A stretch of DNA of 8,031 nucleotides from the NCBI GenBank assembly GCA_003218935.1, contig QHPA01000096.1, positions 1-8,031 on the forward strand, read 5' to 3'. Made by a program: the position numbers and the translations under genes. The notes beneath the pieces are model-generated. The model saw only the letters and a list, made by a program, of their open reading frames with translations, was not told the origin of the DNA and ran no database searches. The stretch is from Verrucomicrobiota bacterium (GTDB taxonomy: Bacteria; Verrucomicrobiota; Verrucomicrobiia; Limisphaerales; AV2). Position 1 is the first letter of the stretch; each line of letters starts with the position of its first letter. Below, in pieces: positions 1 through 6,617 of the stretch.

Positions 1-1714
1 CGCCGCCAACCCGTGGAGTGACATCCCGCTTGCCAGGGCGCTGCTCATCGCCGGCAGCAACATCGCCGAGTGCTTCCCGATTCTCACCGACCACGTCTGG
101 CGCGCCCGCGACAACGGCGCGAAAATCATCGTCATCGACCCGCGCATCACGCCCATCGCGCGCACGGCGGACCTCTTCCTGCCGGTGCGCCCGGGCCGCG
201 ACAGCGCCCTCGCGAACGGCATTTTACATGTGCTGATCGAGCGCGGTTGGGTTGACGAAAAATTCATCGGCGAGCACACGCTCGACTTCGACAAGGTTCG
301 CGAGTTGGTGAGGAGATACACGCCCGCGGTCACCGAAACCATCACCGGCGTGCCCGCGCCTAGCATTGTGAGGGCAGCGGAGATTTGGGGACCGGCCGAG
401 ACTTCAATGCTGCTCCACGCTCGCGGCATCGAGCATCACACGAAGGGCGTCGAGAATGTTCTCAGTTACATCAATCTTGTACTGGCGACGGGCCGCATCG
501 GCAGGCCCGGCTGCGGCTACGGCACCATCACCGGGCAGGGCAACGGTCAAGGCGGTCGCGAGCACGGCCAGCGTTGCAACCAACTCCCCGGCGGGCGCGA
601 CATCAACAACCCCGAACATCGCCGGTTCATTGCCGATTTCTGGGGCGTCCCCGAAAACGAACTTCCGAAGCAGGGTTTGAGCGCGTGCGAGATTTTCGAC
701 GCGATCGAACGCGACGAGATCAAAGGGTTGATCTCGATCAGCTTCAACCCGCTGGTCTCGATTCCGGACGCCCGCCGCACGCGGGCGGCGCTGGAGAAAT
801 TGGAGTTTTACTGCGCCATCGATTTCTTCCTGAGCGAAACCGCGCGTTACGCCGATGTCGTGCTCGCGGGCTCATTGCCGGAGGAAGACGAAGGCACGGT
901 GACGACGGGCGAAGGCCGTTGTGTGCGCGTTCGCAATTCGGTTTCGCCCCCGGGCAATGCGCGCGTCGATTGGCAGATCATCTGCGACCTCGCCCGCCGC
1001 CTCGGCCAAGGCGACGATTTCAATCACTCGCGCGCGGAAGAAATTTTCAACGAGCTGACTGCAGCGAGCAAAGGCGGACCGATTGATTACAGCGGGATGA
1101 CCTATGCGCGGGTTGAAAAGAGGATGGGCCTTTTCTGGCCTTGCCCCGCGCCTGATCATCCCGGCACACCGCGACTGTTCGAAGGCGGCAGGTTTCATCA
1201 TCCGAACGGCAAGGCCAGATTCCACGCTTGCGATTATCGCCCGCCGGCTGAGGACGTGGACGACGAGTATCCAATTTTTTTCACGACCGGCCGCGTGGTG
1301 TCCCAATACCTGACCGGAACGCAGACGCGGCGCATCGGCAGTCTGGTTGACCAATACCCGGAGCCCTTGTGCGAAATCCATCCCCGGCTCGCAGAAAAAC
1401 TCGGCGTCAAGGATCGCGACCTGGTGAGAGTCACAACGCGGCGCGGCGAAATCACCGTGCCTGCGCAAATCGTCAAAACCATCCGGCCCGACACGGTGTT
1501 CATCCCGTATCATTGGCCGGGCAAAAAAGCCGCGAACCAGCTCACCCACCGCGCGCTCGACCCGATTTCCAAAATCCCCGAATTCAAAGTCTGCGCCTGC
1601 AAGGTCGAAAAGGTCGCCGACGCGCCGCAGGAATCGGCAATCGTTAAAACCGTTCTGCCGTTGAAGCGTTACACCGGTTTAGCGGTTCAACGATTCAACC
1701 ATTCAACGCCGTGA
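1..1714 (+). CDS. Assimilatory nitrate reductase catalytic subunit, molybdopterin oxidoreductase family (5' partial)
   Basis: Predicted to reduce nitrate to nitrite at a Mo-bis-MGD centre. The open frame already runs at the left edge (first full codon at position 2), giving about 570 residues up to the TGA at 1712. The missing N-terminus would hold the [4Fe-4S] motif and the Mo-ligand cysteine, so neither can be checked. Visible family signatures are [21 protein letters not shown] near the start, [13 protein letters not shown] (about 535-573), NPLVSIPDA (about 748-774), [20 protein letters not shown], and a C-terminal dinucleotide-binding domain with [18 protein letters not shown] and [14 protein letters not shown]. 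NasC/NarB-type nitrate reductases and formate dehydrogenase alpha subunits both share this C-terminal pattern. The downstream siroheme nitrite reductase is the reason for choosing nitrate. The last residues (QRFNHSTP) are encoded by a short tandem repeat and may be dispensable. The stop overlaps the next gene's GTG start by 4 nt. Confidence 0.88.
   Translation, partial: AANPWSDIPLARALLIAGSNIAECFPILTDHVWRARDNGAKIIVIDPRITPIARTADLFLPVRPGRDSALANGILHVLIERGWVDEKFIGEHTLDFDKVRELVRRYTPAVTETITGVPAPSIVRAAEIWGPAETSMLLHARGIEHHTKGVENVLSYINLVLATGRIGRPGCGYGTITGQGNGQGGREHGQRCNQLPGGRDINNPEHRRFIADFWGVPENELPKQGLSACEIFDAIERDEIKGLISISFNPLVSIPDARRTRAALEKLEFYCAIDFFLSETARYADVVLAGSLPEEDEGTVTTGEGRCVRVRNSVSPPGNARVDWQIICDLARRLGQGDDFNHSRAEEIFNELTAASKGGPIDYSGMTYARVEKRMGLFWPCPAPDHPGTPRLFEGGRFHHPNGKARFHACDYRPPAEDVDDEYPIFFTTGRVVSQYLTGTQTRRIGSLVDQYPEPLCEIHPRLAEKLGVKDRDLVRVTTRRGEITVPAQIVKTIRPDTVFIPYHWPGKKAANQLTHRALDPISKIPEFKVCACKVEKVADAPQESAIVKTVLPLKRYTGLAVQRFNHSTP
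1685..1708 (+). repeat. Period-8 tandem repeat at the 3' end of the nitrate reductase gene
   Basis: Three 8-bp units lie side by side: GTTCAACG, ATTCAACC, ATTCAACG. They encode the final residues of the nitrate reductase and end two bases before the GTG start of the Fe-S subunit. They therefore occupy the place where a ribosome binding site would be. No Shine-Dalgarno-like stretch is visible there, which fits translation by coupling through the GTGA overlap. Confidence 0.75.
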
Positions 1715-2388
1715 CGAACGATCACGAATTCTTCCTCGATCCCTCCCGCTGCATCGGCTGCCAGGCGTGCGTGCAAGCGTGCGGCGAATGCCAGACGCAC
1801 CGCGGCGTGCCGATGATCCACCTCGACTACGTGGACCGCACCGCGGGGGTCCAGTCTGCGCCGGTCGTCTGCATGCACTGCGAAGACCCGACCTGCGCGC
1901 GTGTCTGCCCGGCGGATGCCATCAAGCAGGACGACCGCGGTGTGGTGCTCAGCGCCGCGAAGCCGCGCTGCGTTGCCTGCTCGAACTGCGTCCTCGCCTG
2001 TCCGTTCGGCGTGCCGAAAATGCAGACCCGCTTCGACCTGATGATGAAATGCGACCTGTGTTATGACCGCACGAGCGCGGGAAAAAAACCGATGTGCGCC
2101 ACCGTTTGTCCGAGCGGCGCACTCTTCTTCGGCCCCAGGGACTACGTTGAAAAGTACCGCCGCGAGAAACCGGTGAACGAATTTCAGTTCGGCCGCCAGA
2201 CGGTGCGCACCAAGGTCAACGTCATGACCGCGCCGGAGAAGGATGTGTTGTCCCTGGACATCGCCTGTTTCCCGCCATCGGAAACGCCGGCCCAGGGCCC
2301 ATTGTCATCCGCCCGCCCCGGTGCACCGGATGCGGCAGAGGCAGCGGTCTGGGAGGAATTTCACTTCCTGAAAACCGAGCAGACGTAG
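1711..2388 (+). CDS. Four-cluster [4Fe-4S] ferredoxin-type electron-transfer subunit (DmsB/NrfC/PsrB-like)
   Basis: A 225-residue electron carrier with 16 cysteines in the four-group pattern of DmsB/PsrB/FdhB-type subunits: C14-C17-C20-C24, C54-C57-C62-C66, C87-C90-C93-C97 and C114-C117-C129-C133. This pattern binds four [4Fe-4S] clusters that relay electrons to a Mo catalytic subunit. An extra cysteine (C27) lies just after the first group. The C-terminal 60 residues or so are cysteine-poor and Pro/Ala-rich. GTG at 1711 is chosen because it leaves a short leader before the first motif ([11 protein letters not shown]) and overlaps the upstream TGA; no ATG lies nearby in frame. No signal peptide is seen, so it is probably cytoplasmic or carried by its partner. 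Most assimilatory nitrate reductases lack such a subunit, so it suggests a dimeric or larger complex with the upstream enzyme. The exact partner is inferred from gene order. Confidence 0.9.
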   Translation: MTNDHEFFLDPSRCIGCQACVQACGECQTHRGVPMIHLDYVDRTAGVQSAPVVCMHCEDPTCARVCPADAIKQDDRGVVLSAAKPRCVACSNCVLACPFGVPKMQTRFDLMMKCDLCYDRTSAGKKPMCATVCPSGALFFGPRDYVEKYRREKPVNEFQFGRQTVRTKVNVMTAPEKDVLSLDIACFPPSETPAQGPLSSARPGAPDAAEAAVWEEFHFLKTEQT

Positions 2389-2391
2389 CTT

Positions 2392-2889
2392 ATGAACCGG
2401 CTCCAAACATCAGCCTGGAAACGCGATTACCCGATTCGCCAATCGGAAGAGTTCCGCGTCACACGACGGCAGTTCGCCAGGTTTGCCTGCTGTTCAGCCG
2501 CCGTTTTCGGCGCGGCCTGGCTCACCAAAGGCAAACTTCTCACGCCGCGAGTCGCGACCGAAGCCAAATTCGTCGCGCGCATCGGCGAGATTCCCGTCGG
2601 CGGCTCGAAACTTTTCCGTTACCCGACCGAAAGCGACCCGTGCATTTTGATTCGCCAGAGGACCGACCGATTCGCCGCCTACAGCCAAAGCTGCACCCAC
2701 TTGATGTGTCCGGTGCATTTCAATGCGGAAAAGAATCAACTGGTCTGTCCGTGCCACGAGGGGTTTTTCGCCGCCGAGGATGGCCGGGTGCTCGCCGGCC
2801 CGCCGCCCCGACCGTTGCCGCGCCATCCCCTCGAGGTTCGCGGCCAGGAACTCTGGGTGCTGCCCGCGAACGGGTCGCTTGCTCAATGA
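2392..2889 (+). CDS. Rieske [2Fe-2S] protein with N-terminal Tat-like/membrane segment
   Basis: A 165-residue protein with one Rieske domain. The cluster ligands are in C101-T-H103-LMC106 and C119-P-C121-H122. C106 and C121 match the extra cysteine pair that forms a disulfide in bc1/b6f-type, higher-potential Rieske proteins and is absent from dioxygenase-type ferredoxins. Near the N-terminus, TRRQF (24-28) is followed by a hydrophobic stretch at about 29-44 (ARFACCSAAVFGAAWL), which looks like a twin-arginine signal or signal anchor. A GPPPRPLP segment after the second motif is typical of the family. The start is 3 nt after the previous stop, and the stop overlaps the next ATG (ATGA). Its place between the Fe-S subunit and the diflavin reductase suggests an electron-transfer role for the nitrate reductase. 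Which side of the membrane it faces is not settled, since nitrate assimilation is normally cytoplasmic. Confidence 0.9.
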   Translation: MNRLQTSAWKRDYPIRQSEEFRVTRRQFARFACCSAAVFGAAWLTKGKLLTPRVATEAKFVARIGEIPVGGSKLFRYPTESDPCILIRQRTDRFAAYSQSCTHLMCPVHFNAEKNQLVCPCHEGFFAAEDGRVLAGPPPRPLPRHPLEVRGQELWVLPANGSLAQ

Positions 2890-4718
2890 ACAACCTCCCC
2901 TGCATCCCAAGCAGCGCGCCGTTCACCCTCGAGCAACGCGCGTGGCTCAACGGTTATCTCGCCGGCCTGTTCGCCGACGCGAATGGCGGAGAAATCGCAA
3001 CGCGCGCTCGTTCGTCGCTGGAAGAGAAAAAAACTGAACCGCTGCTGGTCATGTATGGCAGTCAGACGGGCAACGCGGAACAACTGGCCAGACGCCTGGC
3101 TAAAGAAGCGGAAAAGCGCGGCTTCTCGCCCCGCGTCATGGAATTGAACGCGTATGCCTCGGTGAACTTCGCGAGCGAACAACGCTTCCTGATCGTCACG
3201 AGCACTTGGGGCGATGGCGATCCGCCCGACAACGCCGCCGCCTTCTGGCAGCATTTGAATTCCCACGCGGCGCCCAGGCTCGACCATCTGAGCTATTCCG
3301 TGCTCGCGCTGGGCGACAAAAACTATTCCGACTTTTGCGGCGCGGGCAAAAAATTCGACGAGCGCCTGGAACAGCTCGACGCCAGGCGCATCCATCCGCG
3401 CGCGGACTGCGACGTTGATTACGAAACGACGGCCAAGCAGTGGATGGAAGGGTTGTGGTCCTCCTTGGAAAAAGTAGGACGGGCATCCCGCCTGTCTCCG
3501 ATTGAGAAAGAATCTGCCGAAATCGCCGGAACGGGATTCAGTCAGTTACTCCTCCCGACCGGATCAGAGCCAGGCAAGGTGCCTGACCCACACTATGGCT
3601 GCAACCATCCCTTCCCGGCCCGTCTCATCGTCAACCACAAGCTGAACTCTGCCCGTTCAGCCAAAGACACGCGACACCTCGAGATTTCACTCGAACGTTC
3701 CGGCTTGAATTACGAAGTCGGCGACGCGCTCGGCGTAATGCCGGCCAATTGCCCGGCGCTGGTCAACGACCTCCTGCAAGCACTCGGTTGCGACGGCGAA
3801 GAAGCTGTATCGAACGCGCGAGGCCGGGAAACCTCGCTGCGTCAGGCCCTGCTGACGAGCTACCAGATCACACAACCTTCAACCGATCTCTTGAGGATCC
3901 TGTCCGAGCGTTCCGATGACGCGGAATTGAAATCGTTGCTCGCGCCGGCGTGCAGAGCTGACCTTGATAAATTTCTCGATGGCCGTCAGGTCATCGATTT
4001 CCTGTTGCACTTCCCATCGATCAAATTCACGCCGGCGGATTTCGTCGCGCTGCTAAGCAGACTTCAGCCGCGACTTTACTCCATTGCCTCCAGCCTGAAA
4101 GCGCATCCGGGCGAAGTCCACCTGACCGTCGCCGTCGTGCGCTACGAGCGCCACGGCCGCCGGCGCCAGGGCGTTTGCTCGACGTTTCTCGCCGAGCGCG
4201 TGGAAATCAATCAAAACCCCCTGCCTGTCTTCGTGCGAACGTCGCATAGCTTTCGCCTTCCCTCCGATGACGATCGTCCAGTCATCATGATTGGTCCTGG
4301 AACGGGAATCGCGCCCTTCCGCGCGTTCCTCGAAGAACGCCGCGCCATCGGCGCGAACGGTCGCAACTGGCTTTTCTTCGGGGACCAATGCAAGGCTCAC
4401 GACTTTCTGTATCGCGAAGAACTCGAGGCGATGCTCGCGGGAGGAACGCTCACACGGCTCGACACCGCGTTTTCCCGCGATCAGAGCGAAAAGATTTACG
4501 TCCAACACCGGATGCTGGAGAACGCCGAGGGGCTTTGGACATGGTTGGAGGATGGAGCGCACGTTTACGCCTGCGGCGACGCCAGGCGCATGGCGAAAGA
4601 TGTGGATACCGCGCTGCATGAAGTCATCCGGAAGGCCGGCGGCAAAAGCGCCGAGCAAGCCGCCGAATACGTTCAGAAGTTAAAAACTGAGAAACGTTAC
4701 CAGCGCGATGTCTATTGA
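2886..4718 (+). CDS. NADPH-dependent diflavin reductase, CysJ-type (sulfite reductase flavoprotein alpha-like)
   Basis: A 610-residue protein that should carry electrons from NADPH through FAD and FMN to a siroheme reductase. Domains in order: an N-terminal helix with TLEQRAWLNGYLAGL (14-28); an FMN flavodoxin domain with YGSQTGN (57-63), STWGDGDPP (from 106) and LGDKNYSDFCG (from 142); a linker at about 197-236; an FAD/connecting domain with RLYSIASS (396-403) and GVCSTFL; and an NADPH domain with GPGTGIAPFRAF (from 470), CGDARRMAKD (from 563) and a terminal aromatic residue in RYQRDVY. Length and ending match E. coli CysJ (599 aa, same last seven residues). ATG 2886 is chosen from the ATGA overlap with the Rieske gene. 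The linker is built from repeat DNA (see 3474-3585). Because the next gene is a NirA-type enzyme and no CysI is present, nitrite rather than sulfite reduction is the likely job, but a sulfite role cannot be excluded. Confidence 0.92.
   Translation: MNNLPCIPSSAPFTLEQRAWLNGYLAGLFADANGGEIATRARSSLEEKKTEPLLVMYGSQTGNAEQLARRLAKEAEKRGFSPRVMELNAYASVNFASEQRFLIVTSTWGDGDPPDNAAAFWQHLNSHAAPRLDHLSYSVLALGDKNYSDFCGAGKKFDERLEQLDARRIHPRADCDVDYETTAKQWMEGLWSSLEKVGRASRLSPIEKESAEIAGTGFSQLLLPTGSEPGKVPDPHYGCNHPFPARLIVNHKLNSARSAKDTRHLEISLERSGLNYEVGDALGVMPANCPALVNDLLQALGCDGEEAVSNARGRETSLRQALLTSYQITQPSTDLLRILSERSDDAELKSLLAPACRADLDKFLDGRQVIDFLLHFPSIKFTPADFVALLSRLQPRLYSIASSLKAHPGEVHLTVAVVRYERHGRRRQGVCSTFLAERVEINQNPLPVFVRTSHSFRLPSDDDRPVIMIGPGTGIAPFRAFLEERRAIGANGRNWLFFGDQCKAHDFLYREELEAMLAGGTLTRLDTAFSRDQSEKIYVQHRMLENAEGLWTWLEDGAHVYACGDARRMAKDVDTALHEVIRKAGGKSAEQAAEYVQKLKTEKRYQRDVY
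3474..3496 (+). repeat. REP-like GTAG-headed palindrome inside the diflavin reductase linker
   Basis: GTAG (3474-3477) is followed at once by a 6-bp stem with one mismatch: GACGGG, loop CAT, CCCGCC (3478-3492). It is read in frame as VGRASRLSP at residues 197-205. It lies exactly between the FMN and FAD domains, where CysJ proteins have a variable linker. I recall RASRL-like peptides as a frequent translation of repeats in Verrucomicrobiota genomes; this is memory, not a search. Confidence 0.6.
3571..3585 (+). repeat. Second small palindrome in the same linker
   Basis: CAGGCA, loop AGG, TGCCTG forms a perfect 6-bp stem. It is encoded in frame as part of SEPGKVPDP, just before the conserved start of the FAD domain (YGCNHPFPARL, from residue 237). 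There is no GTAG head, so it may belong to another repeat type or be an eroded copy. Confidence 0.45.
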
Positions 4719-4742
4719 CTTAAGTTTCCTCGCAGAACCTCC

Positions 4743-6617
4743 ATGAGCAGTGCTTTGCCATTTACTGAAGTCGCGGGAGAGAAGCTGACTTCCGAACAAA
4801 CGGCTTATCTGGAAGGACTCTTCGCCGGCTTGAAAAATCGTGGATTAACCTTCACCGACGTCGCGCCAAATCCTGCTGCCGCGACCGTGAAGCCTGACTT
4901 TTCCTCTCTCATCGCTGAGGAACGCATCAAACGCGAACTGCACCCGATCGATGCCTATCCCCTGCTACTTGAACATGCCGCCGCGAACAAGCCACCGGAT
5001 AAGGAAAATATTTTCCGCTTCAAATGGCATGGACTGTTTTACCTGACGCCGAACAAGGAGGCGTTCATGTGCCGGCTGCGCATTCCGGGCGGCGTCGTGA
5101 AATCGTTTCAGTTGCGCGAACTGGCGAGGATTTCGCAGGAACTCACGACGGGTTGCGTCCAAATCACCACGCGCGCCAATTTTCAGCTTCGCCTCATCGA
5201 ACCGAAGGATGCTCCCGAGGTGTTGCGCCGCATCCAGGGCATCGGCCTGCACACGCGCGGCGCCGGCGCGGACAACATCCGCAATATCACCTGTAATCCC
5301 ACTGCGGGCATTGACCCGCACGAGTTGATCGATACGCTGCCGCTTTGCCATCAGCTTGCGCAGATCATCATCAACGACCGTTCGTTTTACGATTTGCCGC
5401 GCAAATTCAACGTCGCCTTCGACGGGGGCGGACGGATCGGGGTAGTCGAGGACACCAACGACATCGGGTTAAGGGCGGTAGCGCAGCCATCCCTGGCTGC
5501 CAGTTCCGGCGGCATTTCTGCCGCCAAATCGACCGCGCCCGGATCCTCCGAACCGCGGGCAAGGACACCCGCAGAACCCGCAGGCGTCCAATCCGGCGTT
5601 TACTTCCGCGTTGCGCTGGGCGGGGCGACCGGGCACGAGACTTTCGCGTGCGACCTGGGCGTGCTGGTGAAGCCCGAAGAATTACTAAAGGTCATCGTGG
5701 CCATCATTCGCGTCTATCTCGCCCACGGCAATCGCAGCGACCGCAAAAAGGCGCGCCTGAAGCATCTGCTCGAGACGTGGACACTCGAACAATATCTCGC
5801 GGAGACCGAGCGGCTACTGGGTTACAGATTGCTGCGAGCGCCGGTAGAGGTAGCCGCCGAGGTATCGAGGCGGACTCGTCCTTCAATCGAAGTCCAATCA
5901 GGTCCGCCTCCTTGCCTCGGCGGCTACCGGCATTCTCACGTCGGCGTTTATCCGCAAAAGCAAAAAGGCTTGAATTACGTCGGCGTCGCTGTTCCGGTCG
6001 GTCAAATCACACCCAAGCAAATGCTGCGATTGGCTGACCTCGCTGACAACTACGGCTCCGGTGAAGTCCGGCTCACCGTCTGGCAAAATCTCGTCATGCC
6101 GCACCTTCCCGACGCGTTTGTCGAAACCGTCAAAAAGGCGCTCGTGAAAATGGGATTGCACTGGCAGCAGTCGAACCTGCGCAGCGGACTGGTCGCCTGC
6201 ACTGGCAATTCCTATTGCAAGTTCGCGTCGTCGAACACCAAAGGCCACGCGCTTGAACTGGCCGACTATCTCGAAAAGCGCATCGAGCTTGACCAACCGA
6301 TCAACATTCACCTGACCGGCTGCCCGAACTCCTGCGCACAACATTACGTGGGTGACGTCGGTCTGCTCGGCGCGAAAGTCAAAGTAGCCGGCGAAACAGT
6401 CGAAGGTTATCACGTCTTCGTCGGTGGCGGCTTCGGCGGGAATCAGGCCGTCGGGCGGCAGGTGTTCCAGGGAATTTCCTTCGAGCAACTCAAGCCGACG
6501 TTGGAAAGGATTTTGAAAGGCTACTTGCGTCATCGCCAGCCTGGCGAGTCTTTTCAAAAATTCACTCAGCGCCATGACCTCAACACACTCCAGGCGATCT
6601 TCAGTAATGACGAATAG
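4743..6617 (+). CDS. nirA: Siroheme/[4Fe-4S] nitrite reductase, NirA family (possible nitrite/sulfite reductase)
   Basis: A 624-residue enzyme predicted to reduce nitrite to ammonium with six electrons. The coupled [4Fe-4S]-siroheme ligands are C486, C492, C527 and C531 (CTGNSYC and CPNSC). The x5-x34-x3 spacing matches, from memory, plant ferredoxin-nitrite reductase, while E. coli CysI has about x38 in the middle. Other signatures are MCRLRIPGG, TTRANFQLR (R144), NITCNPTAGID, KFNVAFDGGG (K221) and HVGVYPQKQKGLNYVGV. An N-terminal helix, LTSEQTAYLEGLFAGL (15-30), resembles the one in the preceding flavoprotein. Two stretches, about residues 246-283 and 367-396, are translated palindromic repeats. 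They make the protein somewhat longer than I would expect for this family, yet the frame stays open and all ligands are kept. ATG 4743 lies 24 nt after the previous stop with no clear ribosome binding site. Sulfite reductase is the main alternative. Confidence 0.9.
   Translation: MSSALPFTEVAGEKLTSEQTAYLEGLFAGLKNRGLTFTDVAPNPAAATVKPDFSSLIAEERIKRELHPIDAYPLLLEHAAANKPPDKENIFRFKWHGLFYLTPNKEAFMCRLRIPGGVVKSFQLRELARISQELTTGCVQITTRANFQLRLIEPKDAPEVLRRIQGIGLHTRGAGADNIRNITCNPTAGIDPHELIDTLPLCHQLAQIIINDRSFYDLPRKFNVAFDGGGRIGVVEDTNDIGLRAVAQPSLAASSGGISAAKSTAPGSSEPRARTPAEPAGVQSGVYFRVALGGATGHETFACDLGVLVKPEELLKVIVAIIRVYLAHGNRSDRKKARLKHLLETWTLEQYLAETERLLGYRLLRAPVEVAAEVSRRTRPSIEVQSGPPPCLGGYRHSHVGVYPQKQKGLNYVGVAVPVGQITPKQMLRLADLADNYGSGEVRLTVWQNLVMPHLPDAFVETVKKALVKMGLHWQQSNLRSGLVACTGNSYCKFASSNTKGHALELADYLEKRIELDQPINIHLTGCPNSCAQHYVGDVGLLGAKVKVAGETVEGYHVFVGGGFGGNQAVGRQVFQGISFEQLKPTLERILKGYLRHRQPGESFQKFTQRHDLNTLQAIFSNDE
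5477..5572 (+). repeat. Cluster of REP-like hairpins inside nirA (in frame)
   Basis: GGTAG (5477-5481) is followed by two perfect hairpins of the same geometry: GCAGCCA-TCCC-TGGCTGC (5483-5500) and GGCGGCA-TTTC-TGCCGCC (5508-5525). A weaker one follows, GCGGG/CCCGC at 5555-5559 and 5568-5572. All are translated, as AVAQPSLAASSGGISAA and on. The segment interrupts the family pattern between DTNDIGLRA and GVYFRVALGG, a low-complexity Ala/Ser/Pro stretch where a short loop is expected. Confidence 0.7.
5843..5930 (+). repeat. Inverted REP-like pair (BIME-like) inside nirA (in frame)
   Basis: The arms 5849-5875 and 5902-5928 are inverted copies matching at 23 of 27 positions, starting GGTAG and ending CTACC, with a 26-nt loop. 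Each arm alone is also a hairpin: GTAG, CCGCC, 10 nt, GGCGG, AC. Two mirror-image REP-like units back to back is the layout of BIMEs. The DNA is read as VEVAAEVSRRTRPSIEV onward, before the conserved HVGVYPQKQ motif. A GGTAG at 5843 just outside the left arm may be a partial duplication. Confidence 0.75.

Noticed and set aside
872..1549. Long antisense open frame (225 codons) opposite the nitrate reductase gene
   Set aside because: Lies fully opposite a well-supported gene. Its translation is rich in Arg/Ala and shows no family pattern, as expected in GC-rich DNA.
2640..2885. Upstream in-frame extension of the diflavin reductase start into the Rieske gene
   Set aside because: The extension is an out-of-frame reading of the Rieske domain. 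ATG 2886 with ATGA coupling gives a CysJ-like N-terminus.
5477..5930. nirA as a pseudogene because of the repeat insertions
   Set aside because: The frame is open from 4743 to 6617, all four Fe-S/siroheme cysteines and both family halves are intact, and the inserts lie between conserved blocks.
5345..6037. Second + strand open frame (230 codons) within nirA
   Set aside because: A frame shadow of nirA with Arg-rich composition. The nirA frame carries all family motifs throughout this interval.
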